A DNA stretch of 64,000 bases from Comamonadaceae bacterium (GCA_947447355.1 CANFJF010000005.1:33839-97838); one strand, 5' to 3'; counted from the first letter of the stretch, positions 39,275-49,266 are shown. Numbers and translations are program-made. Notes: a model not told the origin generated them from the sequence alone.

Positions 39275-41473
39275 TTATGCCAAGGTCAAGCCATGTTTGC
39301 GCAGTGGTAAGTCACGCTGTGGTTTGCCAGTGGCTGCGAAAATGGCGTTGAGTACGGCAGGGCCGACAACGCAAATGGTGGGTTCGCCAACGCCACCCCA
39401 GAAGTCGCCAGTGGGCACCAAAACAGTTTCCACTTTGGGGGTTTCTTTCAGGCGCATCAATGGGTAGGTGTCAAAGTTACGCTCTTTCATGCGACCTTTC
39501 TCCACCGTGTTTTCACCCAGGAAGACGCCTGACAAGCCCATGACCACCGAGCCCTCAATCTGGGCCCTCACCTGAGCGGGGTTGACCACATGACCCGAGT
39601 TCAACGCGAACACCATGCGGTGAATCTTGACTTCACCCTTGGGCGACACCGACACCTCGGCCGTCGCAGCCGAATAACTGGCATAACCCATGAATTGCGC
39701 AATGCCGCGAAAAACACCCGGTGGCAATGGCTTACCCCAGTCACCCGCTTCAGCAGCAGCGTTGAGTACGCCCAAATGCTTGGGGTGGTTCTGCATCAAG
39801 GCGCGACGAAACGCCAACGAGTCCTTGCCAGCAGCGCGAGCGCATTCTTCAATGAAGCACTCCATGTAAATACCGTTTTGGTTGGTGTTCACACCACGCC
39901 AAGGACCCACAGGCACATGGGTGTTGCGCATCACGTATTCGGTCAGCAAATGAGGGACGGTGTACCCCAGTTGAGCGTCACCGGCCTCCTCCCAAAACCC
40001 CTGCAATTGGCGGACGTCTTTGTTGTTCTTGATGGCCATGGGTGCCAACAAAGCATTCAGTGACTGACCCGACACGCGCACATGAAGCGCGGTCAAATTG
40101 CCGTTGTCGTCAATGCCGGCAGACATCTTGGCCATTGAGATGGGGCGGTAAAAATCGTGGGTCATGTCCTCTTCACGGCTCCAGACCAACTTGATGGGCT
40201 TGCCCGGAAACTTTTTGGCCACCTGTGCAGCCTGATCCACATACTCTTGGTGACCCCCGCGACGGCCGAGGCCACCCCCCAAGTCCATCTTGTAAACATC
40301 GCACTGCGCCAATGGAAAACCCGTAGCTTCAGCCAATGCGGCCAGTGAGCCTTCGGCACTTTGCGTGGGCACCCAGGCCTCAGCGCGGTTACCGGTGATA
40401 CGCACGGTGCAGTTCATCGGCTCCATCGTGGCGTGAGCCAAGAAAGGACTGGTGTAAGTGGCTTCCACTTTCTTGACCGCTTGCGCAATGGTAGCGGGGG
40501 CATCACCTACTTTGCGCTGCCAAAAATCGCCTTCGGCCGTCAAACCTTCGCGCAACATGGCGTCGATGGTGGCGCTGGATTTGTCGCCATTCACGCCGTC
40601 GTTCCACACCACCGGCAATGCAGCCAAAGCAGTCTTAGCACGCCAGAAGGTATCTGCCACCACAGCCAAGGTGCTGTCGTTGATTTTGACGACGCCTTTG
40701 ACACCGCGCATCTTGGTGATCTTGCTCTCGTCGTAACTCACCAACTTGCCCCCAAACACGGGGCTTTGCATCACCGCTGCATTGAGCATGCCGGGCAACT
40801 GCAAGTCGATGCTGAAGATTTTGCGACCATCCACCTTGTCGGCCGTATCCAAGCGGCGCATCGACTTGCCGGCAATGCGCCATTGACTCGGTTTCTTCAA
40901 GGTGATCTTGGCGGGATCAGGCATGCTGAGTTTGGCTGCGTCGTCAGCGACTTTGCCGTAGCTGAGGGTTCTGCCCGAGATGGCGTGCGTGATCACCCCT
41001 TCTTTGGTCATCACTTCAGCCAGGGGCACATTCCAGCGGGTGGCCGCAGCTTGCATGAGCATCTGGCGTGCCGTGGCACCCCCCCGGCGCACGTAATCGT
41101 GTGAGGTGCGAATGCCACGACTGCCGCCGGTGGACATATCGCCCCAAGCACGCTTGCGCGCCAAGCTTTGACCGGGGGTTGGCATTTCAGTGGTCACTTT
41201 GGACCAATCACAATCCAGTTCTTCGGCCACCAATTGGGCCAAACCCGTGCGCGTACCTTGACCCATTTCAGATCGGGCAATGCGAATCACAACCGTGTCA
41301 TCGGGTTTAACCACCACCCATATGTTGATTTCGTTAGGGGTCAGTGTGGTGTACGCGGCTTGGGCGATGGCGTCTGGCGCAAAGCTCAGACCCAGGGCCA
41401 AGCCACTGCCAACGGCAGCAGAGCTCAGCAAAAAGTGTCGGCGCGACGTATTGAGTGTGGAGGTATCGGTCAT
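39275..41473 (-). CDS. Xanthine dehydrogenase family molybdopterin-binding subunit (isoquinoline 1-oxidoreductase beta-like)
   Basis: Tat-like signal SRRHFLLSSAAVGSGLALG; SEMGQGTRTGLAQLVAEELDCDW; GGGLGRRGGHQEYVDQA; GVGEPTICVVGPAVLNAIFAATG. Confidence 0.93.
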   Translation of the reverse strand: MTDTSTLNTSRRHFLLSSAAVGSGLALGLSFAPDAIAQAAYTTLTPNEINIWVVVKPDDTVVIRIARSEMGQGTRTGLAQLVAEELDCDWSKVTTEMPTPGQSLARKRAWGDMSTGGSRGIRTSHDYVRRGGATARQMLMQAAATRWNVPLAEVMTKEGVITHAISGRTLSYGKVADDAAKLSMPDPAKITLKKPSQWRIAGKSMRRLDTADKVDGRKIFSIDLQLPGMLNAAVMQSPVFGGKLVSYDESKITKMRGVKGVVKINDSTLAVVADTFWRAKTALAALPVVWNDGVNGDKSSATIDAMLREGLTAEGDFWQRKVGDAPATIAQAVKKVEATYTSPFLAHATMEPMNCTVRITGNRAEAWVPTQSAEGSLAALAEATGFPLAQCDVYKMDLGGGLGRRGGHQEYVDQAAQVAKKFPGKPIKLVWSREEDMTHDFYRPISMAKMSAGIDDNGNLTALHVRVSGQSLNALLAPMAIKNNKDVRQLQGFWEEAGDAQLGYTVPHLLTEYVMRNTHVPVGPWRGVNTNQNGIYMECFIEECARAAGKDSLAFRRALMQNHPKHLGVLNAAAEAGDWGKPLPPGVFRGIAQFMGYASYSAATAEVSVSPKGEVKIHRMVFALNSGHVVNPAQVRAQIEGSVVMGLSGVFLGENTVEKGRMKERNFDTYPLMRLKETPKVETVLVPTGDFWGGVGEPTICVVGPAVLNAIFAATGKPQRDLPLRKHGLTLA

Positions 41474-41484
41474 GAAGTTTTTCC

Positions 41485-41985
41485 TCAGGCTTGTGCGTTG
41501 ATGTCAACCGACTCATGAGACGCCAAAACGTCGCCCAATTTCATTTGGCCTGCAGCCACATGAATGGCATCACGAATGCGCTGGTAGGTACCGCAACGGC
41601 AAATATTGCTCATCGCTTCGTCAATGTCAGCGTCCGTGGGCTTAGGGATTCGCGCCAGTAATGCCGCAGCAGCCATGACCTGACCAGATTGGCAATAACC
41701 ACATTGGGGCACATCCAACTCGGTCCAAGCTTTTTGCACGGCATGGGTGGCATTTTTTGACAGGCCTTCAATGGTGGTGATCTTCATCCCCTCCACAGCC
41801 GACAAGGGGATAGAGCATGAGCGCGCAGGCTTGCCATTGAGGTACACCGTACAAGCACCACACTGGGCGACACCACAGCCATATTTGGTGCCTGTCAGTC
41901 CCAGCACTTCCCGCAGCGCCCACAGTAGAGGCATTTCCGGCTCGGCGTCGACATTGCGCACGGTTCCATTGACGTTGATTTTCAT
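41485..41985 (-). CDS. (2Fe-2S)-binding subunit of molybdenum hydroxylase (IorA-like)
   Basis: [53 protein letters not shown]. Confidence 0.95.
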   Translation of the reverse strand: MKINVNGTVRNVDAEPEMPLLWALREVLGLTGTKYGCGVAQCGACTVYLNGKPARSCSIPLSAVEGMKITTIEGLSKNATHAVQKAWTELDVPQCGYCQSGQVMAAAALLARIPKPTDADIDEAMSNICRCGTYQRIRDAIHVAAGQMKLGDVLASHESVDINAQA

Positions 41986-42283
41986 AACTTGTCTCCTTTT
42001 GTAATTTGAGGGTTCAGTTTGCCGCGCTTTTGACTATCGATTCTGTATTGGCGTGGATAAATTTGTCAACCATTGTCGGAGGCCAGCGCTGCCCCATGCG
42101 TGACATGACTATCAAAGAGCGGCATTTCGACAATTGCATATTCAATCTCACCACGCCTCAACCGATTAAATTTTGAAAAATAAAATGGCATGAGTTTTAC
42201 AGACTATTTTTTTGCAAATTTGTTCGGCATGCCAAGCTTGGGCACTCGCGGGTCGCCGTGATCGAGCAAAAGCATATCGGCGC

Positions 42284-43279
42284 TTATTCTGCCGTCATGC
42301 CGGACACCTTAACCAAGTCTGCATAGCGTTTGATGTCCGCTTGGATGGTTTTTGCAAAATCAGCCGGACTACCACCACGAGCCTCCGATCCGAGAGAGAG
42401 GAGTTTTTCCTTTTCGTGGGGCCGCTGCAGAATTTTTCCGATTTCACTGTTGAGTCGTGCAATCAATTCTGGTGGCGTACGGGCAGGCGCCACCAAGCCG
42501 TGCCACTGTGTGAACTCATAGCTCGGGATCGATTCGGCAATGGCGGGAATGTCGGGTGCCGCCGCTGAGCGTTTGGCTCCAGTGACGCCCAGCGCGCGCA
42601 ACTTGCCATTGCGTACGTGCTGCAGGGTGGACAAGGTGGTGGCGAACGTGAGGTCCACTTGGCCACCCATCAAGTCGGTGAAAGCCGGACCCGCGCCTTT
42701 GTAAGGCACATGCAGCCATTCCGCCCCTGTCTTCATGGCGAACCAGATCGCCGCCATGTGTCCGGCGCTACCGCTGCCTGCCGAGGCCAGAGTCAACGTG
42801 CCCGGCTTTGCCTTGGCCAGCGCCACCAGTTCATTGACGTTGCGCGCGGGCAGCAACGGATTCACCGCCAGGGTCAATTCGAACGAGGTGAGCTGAATGA
42901 TCGGGGCGAAGTCCCGCACAGGGTGGTAAGGCAAGCTCTTGTACAGCGCGGGATTAACGGCCAGTTGGCCGGGCAGTACCAGCAGGATGGTGTAGCCGTC
43001 GGGCGGTGCGCCCGCCACGTACTGGCAGCCGACGATGCCGTTGGCACCGCCCTTGTTGTCCACAATCACGGGTTGGCCAAGCGCCTGCGACAAGGGTTCA
43101 GCAATCAGCCGTGACACCACGTCCGTACCGCCACCCGGCGGGTAAGGCACCACCAGCCGGATTGGCCGGTTGGGCCAGCCCGCCTGCGCATGCGCTTTAG
43201 GAGCGACGGCCAGCAGGCTGGGCAGGGCTGCACTCGCTAGGGCGGTCGCAACGAAACGGCGGCGCTCAATGTTTGTCAT
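42284..43279 (-). CDS. Bug family tripartite tricarboxylate transporter substrate-binding protein
   Basis: WPNRPIRLVVPYPPGGGTDVVSRLIAEPLSQALGQPVIVDNKGGANG. Confidence 0.94.
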   Translation of the reverse strand: MTNIERRRFVATALASAALPSLLAVAPKAHAQAGWPNRPIRLVVPYPPGGGTDVVSRLIAEPLSQALGQPVIVDNKGGANGIVGCQYVAGAPPDGYTILLVLPGQLAVNPALYKSLPYHPVRDFAPIIQLTSFELTLAVNPLLPARNVNELVALAKAKPGTLTLASAGSGSAGHMAAIWFAMKTGAEWLHVPYKGAGPAFTDLMGGQVDLTFATTLSTLQHVRNGKLRALGVTGAKRSAAAPDIPAIAESIPSYEFTQWHGLVAPARTPPELIARLNSEIGKILQRPHEKEKLLSLGSEARGGSPADFAKTIQADIKRYADLVKVSGMTAE

Positions 43280-43335
43280 GCTTTATTTTCAGAAAAGAAA
43301 GGGGCGTTTCGAACTGTTCCGAATGGGTTTATCTC

Positions 43336-44994
43336 TCAGAAGCGGGACAGGTCCGTGGCACGCGACTTAAGGGTGGGGTCCGACCGCAGGGAGCCCTTGA
43401 GCACCTTGTGCGTGGGTGTGTGCGGGAGGCTGTCCACGAACAACACGTAGCGCGGTACCTTCATAGGAGCCAAGCGGAGAGCACACCAGTCGGCGATGTC
43501 CTGAGCACTTGGGGCAGTACCCGGCTTGGCCACCACCACGGCGAGGATCTCGTCCTCACCCAGCTCTGCCGGCACGGCAATGGCAGCCACCTCGGCCACC
43601 TCGGGGTGCTCGCCGATCACCCGGTCCAGTTCGGCACCGGCAATGTTCTCGCCGCGCCGGCGAATGATGTCCTTCTTGCGCGACACGAAGGTGAAGTAGC
43701 CGTCCATGTCGCGTGTCACCAGGTCACCGGTCAAGAACCAGCCATCGCGAAAAGCCGCAGCGGTCTGCTCCGGATCACGGAAGTAGCCCTTGGTCACGAT
43801 CGGGGTGCGCACGATCAGCTCGCCAACGGTGCCATCTGATACGTCGTGTCCTTCGTCGTCCACGACGCGGCATTGGGCCCAGGGAATGTCGGGGTCCGGA
43901 TGGCTGCCAGCCGGACCCATGGTGCCGGGTTTCTGCAGGCCACCATAGGGACTGCAGGTGACACCAGGAATCTCGGTCATGCCGTAGCCCGAGACGAAGT
44001 ACGGCACGCCGAAGTCTTCCCTGAAGGCGTCCTGGGCACTTTGTCGCACGCCGTAGGCGCAGCGCAGCCGGTGCCCGGAGTGAAACTCACTTCGGGGTCG
44101 GGCTTTCAAAATATTGCAGGCTGCCTCGATGATGTTCACCACGGTGGCGCCGCTGGCCTCGGCCTGCACCCAGAAGGCAGAGGCTGAAAAACGCGGCACG
44201 ATGGCCATCGTCGCGCCGGCAGCCACCGTGCCAGACACCGAATAAAACAAGGCGTTCATGTGGAACATCGGCAGCACGATCATCAGCCGGTCTTCGGGCT
44301 GCACATACATGCGCTCGACGAATGCCTCGCCAGACAGCAAAAAGCTGCGCTGGCTGTGCATCGCGCCCTTAGGAAACCCTGTTGTTCCCGAGGTGTAGAT
44401 GATCACGCAGATGGACTCCGAGTCACCCTGGAGCGGCGGCGCGTCGGCAGGATCGATTGACGCAAGGAGGTCTTGCAGCAATGGCGGCGCATCGCCGGAG
44501 ACACCCTGAACTGCGCCAAGCAGAAACATCCACGGTGACAGACCGTGTTGCGCGCAAGCGGCAAGGGTCGTTTCGAGTGAGGCTGCATCGCAGATAAGAC
44601 CGGACAACTGCGCATGGTTCAACACGTAGCCTGCTTCTGCAACGCCAAACTCAGGGTTCACGGGGACCAGTGTGGCCCCCAAGCGCGCCAGCGCGAACAG
44701 CAGCAAGATATGCGCAGGGTTGTTGCGTGCAACGATGCCGACGCGGTCGCCCGCCTTCACGCCTTGGCGGGCCAGCAGGGCGGCGGCCCTTGCCACGTCG
44801 CTATCGAATTCGCGCCAAGTGCGCGTGGTGCCCTCGTACAGGTGAAAAGCCTTGTCCGACTGGGCGGCGAGTCGGCTCGCAAACGCCCCGGCGATGGTGT
44901 AGTCGTGCGCACTATAGCGGCGCAAGACGTCCAGGGGCCGCAACAGCTGCGCCGGAACCCGGCTATCAGCGCCGGAGGCGGCCGTTTCACGCAT
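43336..44994 (-). CDS. AMP-binding acyl-CoA synthetase
   Basis: CVIIYTSGTTGFPKGAMHSQRS, GYGMTEIPG, WFLTGDLVTRDMDGYFTFVSRKKDIIRRRGENI. Confidence 0.93.
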   Translation of the reverse strand: MRETAASGADSRVPAQLLRPLDVLRRYSAHDYTIAGAFASRLAAQSDKAFHLYEGTTRTWREFDSDVARAAALLARQGVKAGDRVGIVARNNPAHILLLFALARLGATLVPVNPEFGVAEAGYVLNHAQLSGLICDAASLETTLAACAQHGLSPWMFLLGAVQGVSGDAPPLLQDLLASIDPADAPPLQGDSESICVIIYTSGTTGFPKGAMHSQRSFLLSGEAFVERMYVQPEDRLMIVLPMFHMNALFYSVSGTVAAGATMAIVPRFSASAFWVQAEASGATVVNIIEAACNILKARPRSEFHSGHRLRCAYGVRQSAQDAFREDFGVPYFVSGYGMTEIPGVTCSPYGGLQKPGTMGPAGSHPDPDIPWAQCRVVDDEGHDVSDGTVGELIVRTPIVTKGYFRDPEQTAAAFRDGWFLTGDLVTRDMDGYFTFVSRKKDIIRRRGENIAGAELDRVIGEHPEVAEVAAIAVPAELGEDEILAVVVAKPGTAPSAQDIADWCALRLAPMKVPRYVLFVDSLPHTPTHKVLKGSLRSDPTLKSRATDLSRF

Positions 44995-45904
44995 GCGAGT
45001 ACATCCGCTTGCCCGCCACCGGCAACTGCGCCTTCAAGATGACACCGTGCTCTGCTTCGGTGATGAACAGGGTCTTGTTGTCAGGTCCACCGAAGGCCAG
45101 GTTGGTGGTCCGCATGCCAGCGCAGGATTTGATGCGCCAAATGGGTTCGCCGTACTTGGAAAATCCCCACACCGTGCCAAAGCCGGCGTGAACGATGAAG
45201 AGGTTTCCGTCCTCGTCAAGCGCCATGCCATCGGGACCGGTGGGGCTACCGGAGAGTTGAATGAACATGCCGACCTTGCCGGCACCCTTGTAGTCGGGCA
45301 GCAGCGGGATGACCAAGATGTTGTTGGTTCGGGTCGCCGCCACGTAAAGCAGGTTCTCTTCCTTGTTCAGCAGGATCCCGTTGGGACCGGCGACTCCTTG
45401 AAACAGCAAGTCCAACTGACCATCGGCGCGCAGGCGCCACACCCGTCCGCTCGGGTCGTTCAGCGCGCTTTGGCCTTGGTCGGTGAAGAAAACATCGCCA
45501 TTGGCATTGAAGATCAAATCGTTAAGGCCTTTGAAGCCCTCATGATTGGGTCGGTTCATCAGCACGGTCATGGCAGCCGTTTTCGGATCGAACGAGAGCA
45601 AGCCGAGCGCGTGGTCCGCCACGAACATGCGTCCATCCTTGTGGAACTTCAGTCCATTGGGCTCGCCATCCCATTCGGCAAAGGTACTCCATTCACCCGC
45701 TGGCGTGATTTTCAAGATGCGTCCATACGGGATGTCGACGCAGAAAAGATTGCCTTCGCGATCGAAAGATGGACCCTCGAGGAAAGAATGGACGGGCCCG
45801 GCGCCGCGCTTGTCGACCCAGTGCGACGGATGGCCCATGCGACGAAGGCTGTCGGGCATGCGGGAGTGAATTTCGGTCTGGATGACGGGGGGTGCTGCGT
45901 ACAT
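44987..45904 (-). CDS. SMP-30/gluconolactonase family protein
   Basis: FLEGPSFDREGNLFCVDIPYGRI, GPNGILLNKEENLLYVAATRTN, GPDGMALDEDGNLFIV. Confidence 0.92.
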   Translation of the reverse strand: MYAAPPVIQTEIHSRMPDSLRRMGHPSHWVDKRGAGPVHSFLEGPSFDREGNLFCVDIPYGRILKITPAGEWSTFAEWDGEPNGLKFHKDGRMFVADHALGLLSFDPKTAAMTVLMNRPNHEGFKGLNDLIFNANGDVFFTDQGQSALNDPSGRVWRLRADGQLDLLFQGVAGPNGILLNKEENLLYVAATRTNNILVIPLLPDYKGAGKVGMFIQLSGSPTGPDGMALDEDGNLFIVHAGFGTVWGFSKYGEPIWRIKSCAGMRTTNLAFGGPDNKTLFITEAEHGVILKAQLPVAGKRMYSHA

Positions 45905-45958
45905 AAGGCCTTAGGGAAAGGTTGAGGGAGAGGTTTAGAGAGGGATGAAAAAGGGGCG

Positions 45959-46696
45959 TTAGATCCCGCCGTCAGCAGGAGGCGGTGCGAGAAAGCCGGC
46001 CAGCGCAAAAGGCACCAACTGGTCCATGGCGGCCTGCAAATTACTCGCAGTGCAGGCACCGCCGGAATAATCCTTCAGCCGTCCAGCCTGCGAGCTCACC
46101 ACCAGATAGCTGCCGACCATGAAATTGAAGCGCCAGTAAACGGTCTGGGCGGGCAAATGCGGGCAAGCGGCACACAGGGCTTGCACATAGCGCTCTGTAG
46201 AAGGGCCAAACGCCTGGCGACGCAGCGCCAGTCCGGGGTCGCCCGCTTCACCGCGCAACTGCGAATGAATGCGTACAAAAGCGCGACCGCCCTCACCTTG
46301 CTGCGCCATCTCCAATGCAGGGGTCAGAAAACTTCGCACCAGCACCTCTAATGGCACCTTGCCGGCGCCGAATCGCTCTTGCGCTGCGTCCAGCAGCAAA
46401 GTCCGTTGTGCAGCGATCACGTGCGCACGGCGCAGGAACACCTCTGAGAAAAGGTTCTGCTTGCTGGCGAAGTAGTAGTGCAGCAGGCCCTGATTGAACC
46501 CGCTTTGAGTGGCAATGCTGCGGAATGTACAGGCTGCATAGCCCAACTCTGCAAAGAGCAACTCAGCGGTATCCAGCAGGCGCTCCCGCACCCCGGATTT
46601 GGACGTCCGTGAACCTTGCGCGCCAGCATCGACATCGGCGACCGGGGTCGTGGAGGATGTCAGCACGTCGGCTGCCGACAGTTTAGTTGCTTGCAT
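45959..46696 (-). CDS. TetR/AcrR family transcriptional regulator
   Basis: LLDTAELLFAELGYAACTFRSIATQSGFNQGLLHYYFASKQNLF. Confidence 0.93.
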   Translation of the reverse strand: MQATKLSAADVLTSSTTPVADVDAGAQGSRTSKSGVRERLLDTAELLFAELGYAACTFRSIATQSGFNQGLLHYYFASKQNLFSEVFLRRAHVIAAQRTLLLDAAQERFGAGKVPLEVLVRSFLTPALEMAQQGEGGRAFVRIHSQLRGEAGDPGLALRRQAFGPSTERYVQALCAACPHLPAQTVYWRFNFMVGSYLVVSSQAGRLKDYSGGACTASNLQAAMDQLVPFALAGFLAPPPADGGI

Positions 46697-46760
46697 AACT
46701 AAGTGTAAGATGCCGTCAATTGCCGGTCAATACTTTTCGCACCGGCCTCCGGAAGCACAC

Positions 46761-47159
46761 ATGATCGATGGTCATTTTTCCTGGTTCGACCTGAAAACCG
46801 AATCCCCACTCGCCACATGGCAGGCGCACTGCCGCGAGGGTCGGCTGGCCTACCAGGCCACAGCCAGCGGGCGCGCGGTTTTCCATCCGCGGGTGGCCGC
46901 ACCGGGCAGTGGAGAACCCCTTCAATGGCGAATCTCGACAGGTCTTGGAACCGTCTACGCTACGACGGTGGTTCGCCCGCGTGGCGCTGAGCCCTACAAC
47001 GTGGCACTGGTCGACTTGGACGAGGGCTTTCGCATGATGAGCCGTGTTGAAGGTATCGCTGCCCAAGACGTCACCATCGGCCTTCGGGTCTCCGCACGGA
47101 TGGTCGAGGAATCCGACGGCGTAACCCGCCCGGTGTTCGAACCGATGGTGCAGCCATGA
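46761..47159 (+). CDS. DUF35/OB-fold domain protein (thiolase partner)
   Basis: GTVYATTVVRPRGAEPYNVALVDLDEGFRMMSRVEG, paralogue of 29394..29771; ATGA overlap with next gene. Confidence 0.9.
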   Translation: MIDGHFSWFDLKTESPLATWQAHCREGRLAYQATASGRAVFHPRVAAPGSGEPLQWRISTGLGTVYATTVVRPRGAEPYNVALVDLDEGFRMMSRVEGIAAQDVTIGLRVSARMVEESDGVTRPVFEPMVQP

Positions 47160-48307
47160 ACGGCCTAGTGCGCGGCAGCGTAGCGGTGGTGGGCGTGGCC
47201 GAGTCCGAGCTGGGCCAAGTTGCGCCCGGCACGACACCGCTCGATCTGATGGCGCAGGGCGTGGTGCGCGCGTTGGCAGACTGCGGGCTGCAGCTGTCCG
47301 ATGTGGACGGTCTGTTTGCCGCCTCCACCCAGCTGCGCTTTACCACCATGGCACTGGCCGAGTACCTGGGCATCGTGCCCCGCTACCAGGACAGCACACA
47401 GATTGGCGGCTCGTCTTTCATGAGCCACGTGACCCATGCGATGGCCGCGATCGAGCAAGGGCTGTGCGAGGTGGCCGTGATCGCCTATGGCAGCACCCAG
47501 CGCTCGCTCAGCCGTGCAACGGCGTCGCCCCGCGAATTCAATCCCTACGAATCTCCGTACCGGCCCATGCTGCCGGTGTCCGCTTATGCGATGGCCGCGA
47601 GCCGGCACATGCACCAGTACGGCACCACCATCGAGCAACTGGCCGAGGTCGCCGTGGCCGCTCGGCGCTGGGCCCTGCTCAACCCCGTGGCATGGGAGAA
47701 AAAGCCACTCACCCTTGCCGACGTGCTGGCCGCGCCACGCGTAAGCGATCCACTGGGCGTGCGGGACTGCTGCTTGGTCAACGACGGTGGCGGCGCCATC
47801 GTGCTGACCAGCGCCGCCCGGGCACGCACGCTGGCCAAGGCGCCGGCTTATGTGCTGGGCGTGGGGGAGTCGCTGTCGCATGCCAGCATCTCCGGTATGC
47901 CGGACCTGACGCAAACGGCTGCGATCCATTCGGGGGCGCAGGCCTACGCCATGGCCGGTGTCACTGCAGCCGATGTCGACGTCGCGCTGGTGTATGACGC
48001 CTTCACCATCAACACGGTGCTCTTCTTAGAGGACCTCGGCTTCTGCGCCAAAGGCGAAGGCGGTGCATTCGTGCAGGGCGGCGCGATCGGACCCGGCGGC
48101 CGCTTCCCAGTCAACACCAATGGCGGTGGACTGTCTTACTGCCACCCCGGGATGTACGGCCTGCTGCTGCTCGTGGAAGCCGTCCGCCAGCTTCGCGGAG
48201 AATGCGGCGTGCGCCAAGTGCCGGGATGTGCACTGGCACTGGCGCACGGCAACGGTGGCGTGCTCTCCAGCCAAGCGACCGTGCTGCTCGGCACCGCGCT
48301 TGATTGA
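47156..48307 (+). CDS. Thiolase-superfamily (SCP2/Ltp2-like) protein
   Basis: VDVALVYDAFTINTVLFLEDLGFCAKGEGGAFVQGG, NTNGGGLSYCHPGMYG. Confidence 0.92.
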   Translation: MNGLVRGSVAVVGVAESELGQVAPGTTPLDLMAQGVVRALADCGLQLSDVDGLFAASTQLRFTTMALAEYLGIVPRYQDSTQIGGSSFMSHVTHAMAAIEQGLCEVAVIAYGSTQRSLSRATASPREFNPYESPYRPMLPVSAYAMAASRHMHQYGTTIEQLAEVAVAARRWALLNPVAWEKKPLTLADVLAAPRVSDPLGVRDCCLVNDGGGAIVLTSAARARTLAKAPAYVLGVGESLSHASISGMPDLTQTAAIHSGAQAYAMAGVTAADVDVALVYDAFTINTVLFLEDLGFCAKGEGGAFVQGGAIGPGGRFPVNTNGGGLSYCHPGMYGLLLLVEAVRQLRGECGVRQVPGCALALAHGNGGVLSSQATVLLGTALD

Positions 48308-48426
48308 GGTTATTTTTTGCGGCCGCAGTAAGTCCATTCGCGCGGCTATCGATTGAATAGCTGAGCTTTTGTTCAATGAGTTAAAACGCTTCAGAACCGG
48401 ATGCTAATCAGCGTTCACCGTGAATC

Positions 48427-48448
48427 GGTCAGCATTTGCGTGCTGACC
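48427..48448. terminator. Perfect hairpin downstream of the thiolase-like gene, left edge of the recombinase-remnant module
   Basis: GGTCAGCA-TTTGCG-TGCTGACC; no strong U tract. Confidence 0.4.
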
Positions 48449-48500
48449 TTCGGACAGCGCCAACACGCCTGATCGTGAAATCAACCCATGCGGAAAACAG

Positions 48501-48719
48501 CCCATCGCCCAAGATCAAGGGTTGCAGAGCCGGGACGTGACGCGGGTGATTTACTTGGCATTTTTGGCGCCGGACATCGTGCAAAGAATCGTGGCCAGAA
48601 AACATCCTGCGGACTTGAATGCCAAGAAGTTATTAGCCTTGGCGCCGCGGCTCCCTCACCTCTTCGGCGCGCGACATCAACGAATTTTTGGCTTTGAAAA
48701 AAGGTGTGAAACTTGTTAG
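48501..48719 (+). pseudogene. Serine recombinase C-terminal remnant
   Basis: PIAQDQGLQSRDVTRVIYLAFLAPDIVQRIVARKHPADLNAKKLLAL...QRIFGF resembles the C-terminal HTH tail of site-specific serine recombinases; no N-terminal catalytic domain in window. Confidence 0.7.
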
Positions 48720-48837
48720 TCGCTTGAGAAAGGCCGCAAAAAGATCGCTCAAATATGCCGTATTCAGGCAAAAAGAAGAACCAGAGAGTTGGCCAATGGC
48801 CGGCAGCCCGCTTGGTGCGGGGCTACAAATAAACTGG
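48643..48837 (+). repeat. Direct repeat copy A (recombinase tail and downstream sequence)
   Basis: Aligns by eye with 63329..63525, e.g. AAAAGGTGTGAAACTTG, CAAAAAGAAGAA, CGGCAGCCCGC-TGGTGCGGGGC. Confidence 0.8.
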
Positions 48838-49234
48838 CGGTGGACGCAGTCACTGGCGAAAGCGTCTCAACACCGCTCAAATCCCCTGTAACAAGGGAAA
48901 TTACAGGGAATTTCGCAAATCTTCCGCGCAAGTTGGGTAAACGACATCTGCCCCACCCAGTGCTGGCGAGGGCATCTCGCCTGGGACCGGACATTGACTG
49001 CGCAAATTAACAGGGAAATTTTCAAAGCGGAACAGGTATCTATAGACCAAAATGCAAAGCGACCATTTTGTTTAGAAGATTCAACGGCAGCTTCCGAAAC
49101 ATTGCATTCGCCAGCACTGTTCAATTGACAGCCTCAAAGCAAATATTCAATTTCACGATGTTCAGGTCTGCATTCCAGAGCAAACGGTACTTTAAAGCCT
49201 CGCGCCCAAAATTAAGGTGTTTGTCATATCAACT

Positions 49235-49266
49235 CCACCATGTGGCGCTAATAGGGAAACCCCTAT
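49235..49266. promoter_or_regulatory. Composite operator upstream of the ABC transporter operon
   Basis: CCAC-CAT-GTGG-N7-AGGG-AAAC-CCCT(AT); same layout as 54641..54670. Confidence 0.6.

Noticed and set aside
44993-45925. 310 aa plus-strand ORF
   Set aside because: Antisense to the SMP-30 family gene; no domain signature.
48488-49010. Small ORFs around 48.5-49.0 kb (e.g. 48488-48697, 48688-48891, 48764-48994) as genes
   Set aside because: They lie in recombinase-remnant/repeat sequence, overlap on both strands and lack domain signatures.
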